A stretch of DNA of 64,000 bases. It comes from Pseudomonas alliivorans (lineage in GTDB: Bacteria; Pseudomonadota; Gammaproteobacteria; Pseudomonadales; Pseudomonadaceae). The position numbers and the translations under genes were made by a program. Below are positions 48,801-58,406 of this stretch, one piece after another (position 1 is the stretch's first letter; each line of letters starts with the position of its first letter). The notes under the pieces are model-generated. The model saw nothing but the letters and a program-made list of their open reading frames with translations. It was not told the origin of the DNA and did not search any database. Where the stretch lies: positions 652,645 through 716,644 of the forward strand of contig NZ_JAFFZW010000003.1 of NCBI RefSeq assembly GCF_017826695.1, in the 5' to 3' direction.

Positions 48801-48818
48801 CGCCTCCGCACGGAGGCG
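48801..48818 (+). terminator. Hairpin at the end of the tailocin operon
   Basis: CGCCTCCG-CA-CGGAGGCG, about 20 bp past the Rz stop, followed by CGGCCTTCTTG. The stem is strong but the T-tract is poor, so termination is uncertain. Confidence 0.45.
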
Positions 48819-48887
48819 CGGCCTTCTTGCAGCCTTTTAAAGGCTCGCTCATCGACGTTATCGAGCGCTTCGCCCGATACATTCATA

Positions 48888-48935
48888 TTGCACCGCTCTC
48901 ATCGGTACGCTAATGTCCCGAAACGTACCGATGAG
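48888..48935 (+). promoter_or_regulatory. trpGDC promoter overlapped by a 12-bp inverted repeat
   Basis: TTGCAC (48888-48893), 17 bp, TAATGT (48911-48916) is a good sigma70 pair. A perfect inverted repeat CTCATCGGTACG (48898-48909) and CGTACCGATGAG (48924-48935) flanks the -10, so a repressor bound there would block initiation; in RNA only the second arm would be present if transcription starts near 48922. The regulator is unknown. Confidence 0.6.
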
Positions 48936-49014
48936 ACCCCTTCCCGTGACGATTGTCAGCAAACTCTTGATGCGCGTTATCAAGGCTCACGCCCGCTGGC
49001 GTTGGCGCGCCTGA
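48931..49014 (+). CDS. Putative Trp-rich leader peptide for trpGDC (copy of gph 3' end)
   Basis: A 27-codon frame from ATG at 48931 (or 14 codons from ATG at 48970) ending ARWRWRA-stop, with Trp codons at 48997-48999 and 49003-49005. It aligns with the gph tail (KLLMRVIKAHARWRWRA here, [17 protein letters not shown] there), and 26 bases are identical. It lies after a promoter and about 165 bp before trpG, with a CCGGC-CCT-GCCGG hairpin just downstream. Neither start has a strong ribosome site. A leader-peptide role is inferred; otherwise it is a gph remnant. Confidence 0.5.
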   Translation: MRPLPVTIVSKLLMRVIKAHARWRWRA

Positions 49015-49178
49015 CTATTTCCTTGCCGGCCCTGCCGGATCCGCACCTGTATGTCTTCAATTCGTCATGTTCTCCCGCCACTGTCACCGCATTCGATGTG
49101 GCTGAAAGGCGGATGCTTGAGCGAGTCGCGATCTGAAGGCGTAAACGAAGTCAGTAAATTCAAAAGGTTAATAGCAAA

Positions 49179-49778
49179 ATGCTGCTGATGATCGATAACT
49201 ATGATTCCTTCACCTACAACGTCGTGCAGTACCTGGGCGAGCTGGGTGCCGACGTGAAGGTCATCCGCAATGACGAGCTGACCATCGCGCAGATCGAAGC
49301 CTTGAACCCCGAGCGCATCGTCGTTTCGCCCGGTCCTTGTACTCCCAATGAAGCCGGTGTCTCGCTGGAGGTGATTAATCACTTCGCGGGCAAACTGCCG
49401 ATTCTGGGCGTCTGTCTGGGGCACCAGTCCATTGGCCAGGCATTCGGTGGTGACGTGGTGCGCGCGCGCCAGGTCATGCACGGCAAGACCAGCCCGGTTA
49501 TCCACGAGGACCAGGGCGTGTTCGAAGGTTTGAACCATCCGTTGGTCGTCACGCGTTACCACTCGCTGGTGGTCAAACGGGACACGCTGCCTGACGTTCT
49601 GGAAGTGACGGCCTGGACTGCACATGACGACGGCTCGGTTGACGAGATCATGGGCCTGCGTCACAAGACACTGAACGTCGAGGGGGTGCAGTTTCACCCC
49701 GAGTCGATCCTGACCGAGCAGGGCCATGAGCTGTTCGCCAATTTCCTCAAGCAGCGCGGCGGCAGTCGTCAGGGTTAA
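49179..49778 (+). CDS. trpG: Anthranilate synthase component II (glutamine amidotransferase)
   Basis: Supplies ammonia from glutamine to TrpE. A 199-residue class I amidotransferase with LGVCLGHQS (nucleophile Cys79) and the His/Glu of VQFHPESI. First gene of trpGDC; nine bp separate it from trpD. The ribosome site AAAAGG lies 12-17 bases before the ATG. Confidence 0.96.
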   Translation: MLLMIDNYDSFTYNVVQYLGELGADVKVIRNDELTIAQIEALNPERIVVSPGPCTPNEAGVSLEVINHFAGKLPILGVCLGHQSIGQAFGGDVVRARQVMHGKTSPVIHEDQGVFEGLNHPLVVTRYHSLVVKRDTLPDVLEVTAWTAHDDGSVDEIMGLRHKTLNVEGVQFHPESILTEQGHELFANFLKQRGGSRQG

Positions 49779-49787
49779 GGACTCTTT

Positions 49788-50849
49788 ATGAATACCCCCA
49801 TGAATATCAAGACTGCGCTGAATCGCGTGGTCAATCAGCTGGACCTGACCACTGACGAAATGCGCGATGTCATGCGTGAAATCATGACCGGGCAATGCAC
49901 CGAGGCGCAGATCGGTGCGTTTCTGATGGGCATGCGCATGAAGAGCGAAACCATCGACGAGATCGTCGGTGCGGTGTCGGTCATGCGCGAGCTGGCCGAT
50001 CAGGTTCAGTTGCAGTCGCTTGACTGCGTGGTCGATATCGTCGGCACCGGCGGCGACGGTGCCAACATCTTCAACGTTTCTACGGCATCCGCATTCGTGA
50101 TTGCGGCAGCGGGTTGCACAGTCGCCAAGCATGGCAACCGTGCTGTTTCGGGCAAGAGCGGCAGTGCCGATCTACTGGAAGCCGCAGGTGTTTATCTGAA
50201 CCTGACGCCGGTTCAAGTCGCGCGTTGCATCGACAGCGTCGGCATCGGCTTCATGTTCGCTCAGTCGCATCACAGCGCAATGAAGCACGCCGCAGGCCCG
50301 CGTCGTGACCTGAGCCTGCGCACCCTGTTCAATATGCTCGGCCCGCTTACGAATCCGGCCGGCGTACGCCATCAGGTCGTCGGCGTATTCAATCAGGCGC
50401 TGTGCCGTCCTCTGGCCGAAGTGCTGCTGCGTCTGGGCAGCAAGCACGTGCTGGTGGTGCACTCGCAGGACGGGCTGGACGAATTCAGTCTGGCCGCACC
50501 GACCTTCGTCGCGGAACTCAAGAATGGCGAAGTGACCGAATACTGGGTGCAGCCTGAAGACTTGGGCATCAAGAGCCAGAGCCTGTATGGCCTGGCGGTG
50601 GAAAGCCCGGCGGCCTCGCTTGAGCTGATCCGAGATGCTCTGGGTCGTCGCAAGACCGAGAACGGTCAGAAAGCAGCTGAAATGATTGTGCTCAATGCTG
50701 GGGCTGCGCTTTATGCTGCGGACCACGCCACGAGCCTCAAGGAAGGCGTAGCACTGGCGCATGACGCGCTGCACACCGGCCTTGCCCGGGAAAAACTGGA
50801 AGAGTTGGGCGCCTTTACGGCAGTGTTCAAGCAGGAGAACGAAGAATGA
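49788..50849 (+). CDS. trpD: Anthranilate phosphoribosyltransferase
   Basis: Transfers phosphoribose from PRPP to anthranilate. 353 residues from the first ATG (AAGGA upstream); a second ATG four codons on gives the 349-residue length of P. aeruginosa TrpD but lacks a ribosome site. The [18 protein letters not shown] loop and [15 protein letters not shown] motif are intact. It overlaps trpC by four bases. Confidence 0.95.
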   Translation: MNTPMNIKTALNRVVNQLDLTTDEMRDVMREIMTGQCTEAQIGAFLMGMRMKSETIDEIVGAVSVMRELADQVQLQSLDCVVDIVGTGGDGANIFNVSTASAFVIAAAGCTVAKHGNRAVSGKSGSADLLEAAGVYLNLTPVQVARCIDSVGIGFMFAQSHHSAMKHAAGPRRDLSLRTLFNMLGPLTNPAGVRHQVVGVFNQALCRPLAEVLLRLGSKHVLVVHSQDGLDEFSLAAPTFVAELKNGEVTEYWVQPEDLGIKSQSLYGLAVESPAASLELIRDALGRRKTENGQKAAEMIVLNAGAALYAADHATSLKEGVALAHDALHTGLAREKLEELGAFTAVFKQENEE

Positions 50850-51682
50850 GCGTACCAACCGTACTGGAAAAGATCCTTGCCCGTAAGGCCGAGGAAATCG
50901 CCGCCCGCCGCGCTGTCGTAAGCCTGGCTGAGCTTGAACAACAAGCTGCCGCAGCCGATCCTGCGCGTGGCTTCGCCAGCGCGCTGATGGAGCAGGCCAG
51001 GAAAAAGCAGCCTGCAGTCATTGCCGAAATCAAGAAGGCCTCGCCCAGCAAAGGCGTGATCCGGGAAAACTTTCTGCCTGCCGAGATCGCCAAAAGCTAC
51101 CAGGCCGGTGGTGCAACTTGCCTGTCAGTGCTGACCGACATCGACTTCTTTCAGGGGTCGGATGCGTACCTTCGGGAAGCCCGGGCGGCGTGCAACCTGC
51201 CAGTGATCCGCAAGGATTTCATGATCGATCCTTACCAGATCGTCGAAGCCCGTGCACTGGGCGCGGACTGTGTCCTGCTGATCGTGTCGGCACTGGACGA
51301 TGTGCAGATGGCCGAGCTGGCAGCCGTTGCCAAAGGCGTCGGTCTGGACGTACTGGTTGAAGTGCATGACGGTGACGAGCTGGATCGCGCACTCAAGACG
51401 CTGGACACCCCGCTGGTCGGTATCAACAACCGTAACCTGCATACGTTCAATGTGAGCCTGGAAACGACGCTGGACTTGCTGCCGCGTGTTCCTCGCGACC
51501 GTCTGGTCATCACTGAGAGCGGCATTCTCAACCGTGCCGACGTCGAATTGATGGAAATCAGCGATGTGTATGCATTTCTGGTCGGCGAGGCATTTATGCG
51601 TGCGGAACACCCGGGTACTGAACTGCAGCGACTGTTCTTCCCCGAGCGTGGCGTACCGGTGAGCGGCTCGACACTCGACTGA
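50846..51682 (+). CDS. trpC: Indole-3-glycerol-phosphate synthase
   Basis: Ring closure of CdRP to indole-3-glycerol phosphate. A 278-residue TIM barrel with [32 protein letters not shown] and ITESGI. Monofunctional, not fused to TrpF. Last trp gene here; trpF and trpBA lie elsewhere in pseudomonads. Confidence 0.96.
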   Translation: MSVPTVLEKILARKAEEIAARRAVVSLAELEQQAAAADPARGFASALMEQARKKQPAVIAEIKKASPSKGVIRENFLPAEIAKSYQAGGATCLSVLTDIDFFQGSDAYLREARAACNLPVIRKDFMIDPYQIVEARALGADCVLLIVSALDDVQMAELAAVAKGVGLDVLVEVHDGDELDRALKTLDTPLVGINNRNLHTFNVSLETTLDLLPRVPRDRLVITESGILNRADVELMEISDVYAFLVGEAFMRAEHPGTELQRLFFPERGVPVSGSTLD

Positions 51683-51714
51683 TCGCTTCACACGCAGCAG
51701 GAGCCAGATGGCGT

Positions 51715-52407
51715 ATGTCAGACTCGATCATCGACATCTGTGTCGAAAAAGGATTGCAGGCCGAGCAGGATCTTCTGGCTGCTGTGTGTGCAGGCGAGGC
51801 TGAACATGGGGTGCTGTTCTGGCGCCCCAACGATCACGCACTGGTCATGCCGCGGCGGTTGAGTCGGCTTCCCGGCTTCGTCGAAGCGAGTGAAACCCTG
51901 GCGGATAACGGATGGCCAATCCTGTTGCGGGAAACCGGCGGCGAGCCGGTACCGCAGTCATCTGCCACCGTTAACATAGCGCTGGTCTACGCACAGCCTT
52001 CGACTGACCTTGATCGGGACCGTATCGAAACGGCTTACCGCCGCCTGTGCCAGCCCATTCTCGATACGCTGAATGAGCTTGGCGGTCAGGCCTCGCTGGG
52101 TGAAGTCGCTGGCGCGTTTTGCGACGGTCGTTTCAACGTCAACCTTGACGGCCGCAAGATGGTTGGCACGGCCCAGCGCTGGCGTCAGAGTCAGGGCGGC
52201 GCGCGGCCTGTTGTATTGGCTCACGCCGCCTTGTTGGTGGATGATGAACGGGTGCAGATGGTCGCAGCCGTCAATCGCTTCAACCTGATATGCGAGCTCG
52301 ATGCACGTGTCCGGGCCGAAAGCCATATCGCATTACATGAAGCGTTTCCCGAGGCGGATATGTCGAGGCTGCTGGCGGCCTATCGGCAATTGCTGGCAGA
52401 TATCTGA
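51715..52407 (+). CDS. Lipoate-protein ligase A-like protein (BPL/LplA fold)
   Basis: A 230-residue protein with the biotin/lipoyl ligase pattern: EAEHGVLFWRPNDHALVMPRR near the start, REtGGEPVPQSSATVNIAL (the RRxSGG-type region, here RETGG), GRFNVNLDGRKMVGTAQRWR (the catalytic Lys of the GRKixG motif). It likely attaches lipoate or an octanoyl group to carrier domains, but the exact substrate is unclear. It begins 32 bp after trpC and converges with vfr. Confidence 0.75.
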   Translation: MSDSIIDICVEKGLQAEQDLLAAVCAGEAEHGVLFWRPNDHALVMPRRLSRLPGFVEASETLADNGWPILLRETGGEPVPQSSATVNIALVYAQPSTDLDRDRIETAYRRLCQPILDTLNELGGQASLGEVAGAFCDGRFNVNLDGRKMVGTAQRWRQSQGGARPVVLAHAALLVDDERVQMVAAVNRFNLICELDARVRAESHIALHEAFPEADMSRLLAAYRQLLADI

Positions 52408-52419
52408 CCCGATTGCACG

Positions 52420-53064
52420 TCAGCGTGTGCCGTACACCACCATGGTCTTGCCTTTGACATCGATCAGGCTCTGTTCTTCGAGCGCCTTGAGCACTCGTCC
52501 CACCATTTCCCGTGAACAGCCCACAATGCGACCGATCTCCTGACGGGTAATCTTGATCTGCATGCCGTCCGGGTGCGTCATCGCATCCGGTTGTTTGCAG
52601 AGATCCAGCAGGGTGCGAGCGACACGCCCGGTCACATCCAGAAACGCGAGATCACCCACCTTGCGTGTCGTGGCGCGCAGACGATCCGCCATCTGGCTGC
52701 TCAGCGCGTAGAGAATCTCCGGCTCCTGCTGCGTCAGTTCGCGAAACTTGCCGTAGGCAATCTCGGCCACTTCACATTCGGTCTTCGCTCTTACCCAAGC
52801 GCTGCGCACGGACGCCTGACCCGCCTGTTCGAAAAGGCCGAGTTCGCCGAAGAAGTCGCCGCTGTTGAGGTAGGCGATGATCATCTCGCGCCCGTCGTCG
52901 TCTTCTATCAGAATCGTGACCGATCCCTTGATGATGAGAAACAGCGAATCGGAGCCATCACCGGCATTGATGATGTTGCTTTTTGCGGCGTAGCGACGGC
53001 GTTGTGCGTGAGGAAGAAGCTTTTCCAGATTCTTTGTTTTAGATGCAAGTGTGAGTGCGGCCAT
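52420..53064 (-). CDS. vfr: cAMP-responsive regulator Vfr (CRP family)
   Basis: A 214-residue CRP homologue. Cyclic-nucleotide pocket [19 protein letters not shown], long dimer helix, and C-terminal [30 protein letters not shown]. In P. aeruginosa Vfr controls virulence, quorum sensing and twitching. Position between trpC and the OsmC-like gene matches PA0652. Divergent from the OsmC-like gene over 211 bp. Confidence 0.94.
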   Translation of the reverse strand: MAALTLASKTKNLEKLLPHAQRRRYAAKSNIINAGDGSDSLFLIIKGSVTILIEDDDGREMIIAYLNSGDFFGELGLFEQAGQASVRSAWVRAKTECEVAEIAYGKFRELTQQEPEILYALSSQMADRLRATTRKVGDLAFLDVTGRVARTLLDLCKQPDAMTHPDGMQIKITRQEIGRIVGCSREMVGRVLKALEEQSLIDVKGKTMVVYGTR

Positions 53065-53275
53065 GCGTGACTTCCGAAATAAGGACCTGCGCCAAATGGC
53101 ATACCTGTAGGTATCGGCTGCACCTGCATTCTCGCCAGCTTTTCGACGAGCGGCAGGCCTATTTTGCGAATATTCCTACACGTTAGCGGCAAAACGCGTT
53201 TTTCATCAGTTGATCAAGGTAATAGGTGGCCCTGTGCTAAGCTGGCGCCCCTTTTTCAGCAGTGGAGTCTTGGCG

Positions 53276-53698
53276 ATGAAGGCACGCATTCAATGGGCTG
53301 GCGAAGCCATGTTCCTCGGCGAATCCGGCAGCGGTCACGTAGTGGTCATGGATGGCCCGCCCGAAAGTGGCGGTCGCAACCTGGGCGTTCGCCCCATGGA
53401 AATGGTCCTGATAGGTCTGGGCGGTTGCAGCAATTACGATGTGGTGAGCATCCTCAGGAAATCCCGCCAACCGGTCGAGAGCTGTGAAGCTTTCCTTGAG
53501 GCAGAGCGGGCAGACGAAGATCCGAAAGTCTTCACCAAAATCCATCTGCACTTTGTCGTCAAGGGTCGCGGGCTTAAAGAGGCCCAGGTCAAACGGGCTA
53601 TCGAGCTGTCCGCAGAAAAGTATTGCTCTGCCTCGATCATGCTTGGCAATGCGGGTGTGAAGATTACCCACGATTATGAAATTGTCGAACTGGCCTGA
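53276..53698 (+). CDS. OsmC-like protein (YhfA family)
   Basis: A 140-residue OsmC/Ohr-fold protein (MKARIQWAGEAMFLGE; GLGGCSNYDVVSILRK; KYCSASIMLGNA). The two Cys residues typical of the fold are present. Family members reduce or bind peroxides or thiols; the YhfA branch is of uncertain substrate. Start is the ATG of MKARIQW behind GGAG. Confidence 0.85.
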   Translation: MKARIQWAGEAMFLGESGSGHVVVMDGPPESGGRNLGVRPMEMVLIGLGGCSNYDVVSILRKSRQPVESCEAFLEAERADEDPKVFTKIHLHFVVKGRGLKEAQVKRAIELSAEKYCSASIMLGNAGVKITHDYEIVELA

Positions 53699-53941
53699 CC
53701 TTCAGACATCCAACGATCATAAAAACGGCGCACACTCTGGCAGACGGCTTCGGACGTCTGCATAATGCGCCACTTTTTCAGGGCGCAGCGTGCATTGGTT
53801 ATCTGCTGTTGCGCCCGAACAGACAACCAAAATCGCCAACGCGAAGAGGTGTTAACCGTCCTACGCAGCTGAGCCGGACTCATCTGACGGGCATGCTTGA
53901 TCACGCGGCCGGCGCCGCACACATATAGAGAGTTTTTAACG
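53699..53941. other. OsmC-speD intergenic region
   Basis: About 240 bp. A leftward frame (start near 53883, about 69 codons, rich in Arg/Trp) fills it and runs 25 bp into the OsmC-like gene, but it has no ribosome site and an amino-acid mix typical of chance frames. The region presumably holds the speD promoter; no clear hexamers seen. Confidence 0.35.
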
Positions 53942-54736
53942 GTGAAAAGCAAACTCAAGCTCCACGGGTTCAATAACCTGACCAAGACCTTGAGCTTCAA
54001 CATTTATGACATCTGCTATGCGGAAACACCGCAAGACCAGCAGGCTTATGTCGAATACATCAACAGTGTGTATGACGCAGAGCGCCTGACGCGGATTCTG
54101 ACCGATGTTGTCGATATCATTGGTGCCAACATCCTGAACATTGCGCGTCAGGATTACGATCCTCAGGGTGCCAGTGTGACCATTCTGATCTCCGAGCAGC
54201 CGGTGACGCCTACCGAAAGCCAGATCGAAGAGTCGCCAGGTCCTTTGCCGGAAACCATTCTGGCCCACCTGGACAAGAGCCACATCACAGTTCACACCTA
54301 CCCGGAGATTCACCCGGTAGACGGCATCGCCACGTTCCGCGTGGACATCGATGTGTCGACCTGTGGCGTCATTTCACCGCTCAAGGCCCTGAACTATCTG
54401 ATTCACAAGTTCGAGTCGGATATCGTGACCGTCGATTATCGCGTGCGCGGTTTTACCCGTGACGTGGAAGGCAAGAAGCACTTCATTGACCACGAAATCA
54501 ACTCGATCCAGAACTATCTGTCCGAAGACACGCGCAACGGTTACCAGATGACCGACGTGAACGTGTATCAGGAAAACCTGTTCCACACCAAAATGCTGCT
54601 CAAACAGTTCGAACTGGATAACTACCTGTTCGGCGACGCGACCAGCAACCTGTCCACCGAGCAGCGTGAGCAGGTGACCGCGAAGGTCAAGCACGAGATG
54701 CTGGAAATCTTCTACGGTCGTAACGTAGCGGTCTGA
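53942..54736 (+). CDS. speD: S-adenosylmethionine decarboxylase proenzyme, SpeD class
   Basis: Makes decarboxylated AdoMet for spermidine synthesis. 264 residues from a GTG start ([10 protein letters not shown]), the length of the E. coli-type enzyme. Self-cleavage before Ser113 in [12 protein letters not shown] creates the pyruvoyl group. A longer ATG start upstream adds 15 poorly conserved residues and is not preferred. Followed by a bidirectional terminator. Confidence 0.94.
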   Translation: MKSKLKLHGFNNLTKTLSFNIYDICYAETPQDQQAYVEYINSVYDAERLTRILTDVVDIIGANILNIARQDYDPQGASVTILISEQPVTPTESQIEESPGPLPETILAHLDKSHITVHTYPEIHPVDGIATFRVDIDVSTCGVISPLKALNYLIHKFESDIVTVDYRVRGFTRDVEGKKHFIDHEINSIQNYLSEDTRNGYQMTDVNVYQENLFHTKMLLKQFELDNYLFGDATSNLSTEQREQVTAKVKHEMLEIFYGRNVAV

Positions 54737-54768
54737 GTACAGACTCGGATCGGCCAGCAGCCGTGACC

Positions 54769-54799
54769 AAAAAAGGCGCCTCTCAAGGGCGCCTTTTTT
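54769..54799. terminator. Bidirectional terminator between speD and coq7
   Basis: AAAAAAGGCGCC-TCTCAAG-GGCGCCTTTTTT: a perfect stem with A-run before and T-run after, serving both convergent genes. Confidence 0.9.
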
Positions 54800-54814
54800 G
54801 TGCGTGACGCCTTG

Positions 54815-55462
54815 TCAGATGCGATACGTGCTCTTGGTCATGACCTTGGCCAGGATGCTCATACCGAACTTGATCGGTGCCGGAAAGCGAAAACCTCCCG
54901 CTTCCAGTGCCGACTCCGCGTGATGTTCCTCGTCGCTGAGCATCTGCTCGAGAATTGCCCGGGACTTGTTGTCCTCCACGGGCAGTTGTTCCAGATGTTC
55001 GCTGAGGTGCTTACAGACCTGATCTTCAGTCGCGGCAACAAAACCCAGACTCACCCTGTCGCTGATGATGCCAGCCGCTGCACCCATTCCGAATGACAGA
55101 CCGTAGAATAGCGGATTGAGCACGCTGGTGTGGCTGCCCAGCTGATGGATGCGTTGTTCACACCAGACAAGATGGTCGATTTCTTCTTCGGCTGCGTGCT
55201 CCATGGCCTTGCGCACCTTGGGCAGCTTGGCGGTCAGCGCCTGACCCTGATACAGCGCCTGGGCACAGACTTCACCTGTATGGTTGATGCGCATCAGACC
55301 CGCGACATGGCGCGAATCGACATCGCTCATCTTGTGATCAGTCTGCACGACCGCAGGTGACGGCCGCCGGGAGTGGCCGCTTGACGGTAGCAGCGTGCGC
55401 ATCGCACTGTCGGCCTGCAATAACAGGCGGTCAATGGGGGAGTAGTGACGTTCGGTAGCCAT
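54815..55462 (-). CDS. coq7: 3-demethoxyubiquinol 3-hydroxylase Coq7
   Basis: Hydroxylates 2-polyprenyl-3-methyl-6-methoxy-1,4-benzoquinol in ubiquinone synthesis. A 215-residue di-iron protein: [26 protein letters not shown] and DEEHHAE provide the Glu/His ligands. Start is MATERHYSP behind CCGGAGGTG. This is the bacterial coq7 type used instead of UbiF in pseudomonads. Confidence 0.93.
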   Translation of the reverse strand: MATERHYSPIDRLLLQADSAMRTLLPSSGHSRRPSPAVVQTDHKMSDVDSRHVAGLMRINHTGEVCAQALYQGQALTAKLPKVRKAMEHAAEEEIDHLVWCEQRIHQLGSHTSVLNPLFYGLSFGMGAAAGIISDRVSLGFVAATEDQVCKHLSEHLEQLPVEDNKSRAILEQMLSDEEHHAESALEAGGFRFPAPIKFGMSILAKVMTKSTYRI

Positions 55463-55578
55463 GGGCACCTCCGGATAGATCCTGAGAAGGAGTTTAACCG
55501 AATCAGCGGAGCAGGGTACCGCCTTGCCAGCTTCTCGGTGCCGGAAGCTGGAAGGGTGCATCGGGCCGCAAAGCTGAC

Positions 55579-55917
55579 TCAGCCCGGCGGCCAGTTCATC
55601 TGGCGCTGTCCCAGCACGTGCATATGAATGTGATAGACGGTCTGTCCACCCAGCTCGTTGCAGTTCATGACCACACGAAATCCTTCTTCGCAGCCCAGCT
55701 CTACTGCCAGACGCTGCGCCGTGAACAGGATATGTCCGGCCAGACCTTTGTCTTCTTCGGTCAGGTCGTTGAGCGTGCGGATCGGCTTCTTGGGAATGAC
55801 CAGAAAATGCACAGGGGCCTGAGGGGCGATATCGTGAAAAGCCAGCACCTGATCATCTTCGTAGATGATCTTCGCCGGGATTTCCCGATTGATGATCTTG
55901 GTGAACAAAGTATCCAC
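55579..55917 (-). CDS. HIT-family nucleotide hydrolase (HinT-like)
   Basis: A 112-residue protein with the triad [14 protein letters not shown] (HxHxH), matching HINT phosphoramidases. Substrate likely a nucleoside phosphoramidate. It stands alone 116 bp upstream of coq7. Confidence 0.9.
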   Translation of the reverse strand: MDTLFTKIINREIPAKIIYEDDQVLAFHDIAPQAPVHFLVIPKKPIRTLNDLTEEDKGLAGHILFTAQRLAVELGCEEGFRVVMNCNELGGQTVYHIHMHVLGQRQMNWPPG

Positions 55918-56010
55918 AGCCGTATGCTCCTTATCGGTTGATGGTGCGTGCGGGTATCAGAGCGATCGAGTGTACTGAGCGAGACAGTGCTCGCCCAGCC
56001 ATTTTGTCGA

Positions 56011-56787
56011 TCAGCGCGGGCAGCAGGATTTGTTGATGTAGCCGCTGACCTGCCTGGCCACCCAGCGTGAAACCAGGCGTGGACTGAACGTCCAGAGCCT
56101 GTTGCGCCAGCCCGGTATGATAACGGCTCGGTTCTTTGCCAGGGCGCGCACGGTATACAGCGCAACTTCTTCGGGGCTCATCATCTTCTCGATGTCGACC
56201 TTGAGCTGAGCGGTGCGGAAAAAAGCCGTCCGGGTCGGACCGGGGCACAGCACGGACACCTTGACCCCGGTTTTCTTCACTTCTTCGCGCAAGCCTTCGG
56301 AAAAGTGCAGGACATAAGCCTTGCTCGCGTAATAAGTGCTCATCCATGGGCCGGGCTGGAATGCAGCCACCGACGCGACATTGAGTATCTGTCCGCCACC
56401 CTGAATCGCCATCAGATTGCCGACGGTGTGGCACAGACGTGTCAGCGCCAGAATGTTCAGGTCGATCAGGTCCTGTTCGACGCCCCAGTCCTGCGCCAGG
56501 AAGGGGCCGCAGGTACCGATGCCTGCTGCGTTGACCAGCAGGTCGATCTGATGCGCGCCGTCTTCCAGTTCAAGCAGAAACCCCGAAAGCCGCAGAGGCT
56601 CGCCCAGGTCGCATGCGCGAAACAGCACTTCCACGCCAAATCGCTGCGTCAGTTCCAGAGCGATGGTTTCCAGATGATCTCGCTGGCGAGCAACCAGAAT
56701 GAGGCTGCGACCACGGCGCGCCAGTGCTTCGGCCATGGCCAGGCCTATGCCGCTGGATGCACCGGTGATCAGGGCGTAACGGGTCAT
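56011..56787 (-). CDS. Short-chain dehydrogenase/reductase
   Basis: A 258-residue classical SDR: TGASSGIG (8-15) for NAD(P), NAAG, and the catalytic Ser and YxxxK (TYYASKAY). The basic C-terminal part with RLVSRWVARQVSGYI may sit on the membrane. Substrate unknown. Start at MTRYAL behind GGAG. Confidence 0.88.
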   Translation of the reverse strand: MTRYALITGASSGIGLAMAEALARRGRSLILVARQRDHLETIALELTQRFGVEVLFRACDLGEPLRLSGFLLELEDGAHQIDLLVNAAGIGTCGPFLAQDWGVEQDLIDLNILALTRLCHTVGNLMAIQGGGQILNVASVAAFQPGPWMSTYYASKAYVLHFSEGLREEVKKTGVKVSVLCPGPTRTAFFRTAQLKVDIEKMMSPEEVALYTVRALAKNRAVIIPGWRNRLWTFSPRLVSRWVARQVSGYINKSCCPR

Positions 56788-56840
56788 GCAGTTCTCCATT
56801 GAACGTAATGCGGTCGGCAGTCTACCGGGCCATGCGCATT

Positions 56841-57740
56841 TTATTGCGGGTCGTTGTCTTCTTCCGGCGCATTTTCGGTCTCGGCCTGGTTGGGCTGGGC
56901 GCTTTCACGTTGCGCGGCATCGTCATAAGGCAAGGACTGCTCGTACTCGTCGGTCTGCACCTCGAGTTCTTCCTTGAGTGTGTTCATGCCTCCAGAAATG
57001 ACGCTGATGAGGATGACGGGAATCAGCAGCAGCCACAGCCCGGCCAGAGCCTTGACGCCGCGTGAGTTGGGCGGCTGCGGTGCCCCATACTGATTGGGTC
57101 CTTTGGTGCCGGGCATGACGGTCATCAGTATGGGGAAAACACTGCTCACAAAGGGCACGAGATTCAGAAGCAAAAGCCAGCCTGACCAGCCGATGTCGTG
57201 CAGTCGCTGAACGCCCATCAGTGAGCTGATGACCACGAATGCCATCGCGATGATCGCGATCAGCAGCCCGCCTGCGATCAGCGACTGACTCATGACCATG
57301 ATGGCAATGGAGAGCAGAGCCAGACTTACGGCGCTCAGCACCAGTGTCCACGCCAGGTAGCGCAGACGCCCAATGCGTCCGGCGATGCTGAATACCTTGA
57401 GCGTGGAGTGCTCAGCGAACTCGGCAGGGCCCACATGTGATTTAGGTGGCGCGTAGGGAGAGGCCGGTGCGGGCAGGTCTTTCTCGTTGACGGTGAGGGT
57501 GATCGCCGGATCCGGTTCGATCCGCGCCTCGACGCCGGCGTCGTGCAGCGCTTTTATATAATGCTCGGCCTCGGCGTGGGGCAAGCCCCGCTTGAGCGCG
57601 ACCGTCTGACCGTTGAACAGCTTCTCGACAGCCGCAGTTTCGCTGTTGAACAGTCGCGCCAGATTGGCTTTCGCGATCTCGGGCTCTACGCCATCACGCA
57701 CCTGTCCTTCAAAAACGATCTTGAAGTGGGTTTCGGCCAT
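56841..57740 (-). CDS. DUF805 membrane protein with N-terminal soluble domain
   Basis: A 299-residue protein. Residues 1-90 form a soluble helical domain (FKIVFEGQVRDGVEPEIAKANLARLF). A DUF805 region follows (RIGRLRYLAW...LQRLHDIGWSGWLLLLNLVPF) with four membrane segments, and the C-terminus is a Glu/Gln-rich acidic tail. Function unknown. Start at MAETHFK with AAGGAAG. Confidence 0.85.
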   Translation of the reverse strand: MAETHFKIVFEGQVRDGVEPEIAKANLARLFNSETAAVEKLFNGQTVALKRGLPHAEAEHYIKALHDAGVEARIEPDPAITLTVNEKDLPAPASPYAPPKSHVGPAEFAEHSTLKVFSIAGRIGRLRYLAWTLVLSAVSLALLSIAIMVMSQSLIAGGLLIAIIAMAFVVISSLMGVQRLHDIGWSGWLLLLNLVPFVSSVFPILMTVMPGTKGPNQYGAPQPPNSRGVKALAGLWLLLIPVILISVISGGMNTLKEELEVQTDEYEQSLPYDDAAQRESAQPNQAETENAPEEDNDPQ

Positions 57741-57844
57741 ATAGAGCTTCCTTGTCTTGAAGTGAGAGCGAGCCAGGCGCATCTGCAAAGGGCACAGCGC
57801 CTGTCATCTGAATGACGTCCGGGTGAGCGTCATCCAGTCATGTA

Positions 57845-58273
57845 TCAGAACGGTTTGACGATCACCAGAATCACGATGGCCAGGAGAATCAGTACCGGGA
57901 TTTCATTGAACCAGCGGTAAAACACATGGCTGCGACCATTCTCGCCCCGGGCGAAACGTTTGACTTGCGCGCCGCACACATGGTGGTAACCGATCAGCAA
58001 CACCACCAGCGTAAGCTTGACGTGCATCCAGCCCTGGCTGAAGTAACCGCTCGGATTGAAGCTGATCAGCCAGCCGCCGAAGATCAGGGTCGCGATCATT
58101 GCCGGGCCCATGATGCCTCTGTACAGCTTGCGTTCCATGATGCAGAAACGGTCGCGGCTGATGGTGTCTTCGCTCATGGAGTGATAAACGAACAGTCGTG
58201 GCAGGTAGAAGAGACCTGCAAACCAGCAGACCATCGAGATGATGTGCAGCGCTTTGATCCATAGATAGAGCAT
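57845..58273 (-). CDS. hemJ: Protoporphyrinogen IX oxidase HemJ
   Basis: Oxidises protoporphyrinogen IX in haem synthesis. A 142-residue membrane protein with four segments and the conserved LWIKALHIISMVCWFAGLFYLPRLFVYH start, which contains the haem-ligating His in HIISM. Convergence and length match HemJ of pseudomonads. Divergent from argC. Confidence 0.88.
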   Translation of the reverse strand: MLYLWIKALHIISMVCWFAGLFYLPRLFVYHSMSEDTISRDRFCIMERKLYRGIMGPAMIATLIFGGWLISFNPSGYFSQGWMHVKLTLVVLLIGYHHVCGAQVKRFARGENGRSHVFYRWFNEIPVLILLAIVILVIVKPF

Positions 58274-58406
58274 TTTTGGTTATTCCCAGGTTCACGGTGG
58301 CCGAATAGTAGAGGCTAGAGTGTCCATACGTCACGTTGTCGGTTGTCGCAGAGGCCATAGGCCCATATTATCGACCGCTTTCCAGTTGTTTCGTTGAGGG
58401 CAGGTT

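Noticed and set aside
48828..48848. CAGCCTTTTAAAGGCTCG as a second tailocin terminator
   Set aside because: The stem AGCCTTTTAAAGGCT is AT-centred, has almost no loop and no T-run after it.
48888..49178. tRNA gene or riboswitch in the trpG leader
   Set aside because: No cloverleaf or known aptamer core seen; the inverted repeat sits on promoter elements and the rest is the gph-like tail.
53674..53883. Leftward frame of about 69 codons between the OsmC-like gene and speD
   Set aside because: No ribosome site, Arg/Trp-rich mix typical of chance frames, overlaps the end of a real gene; not called as a gene.
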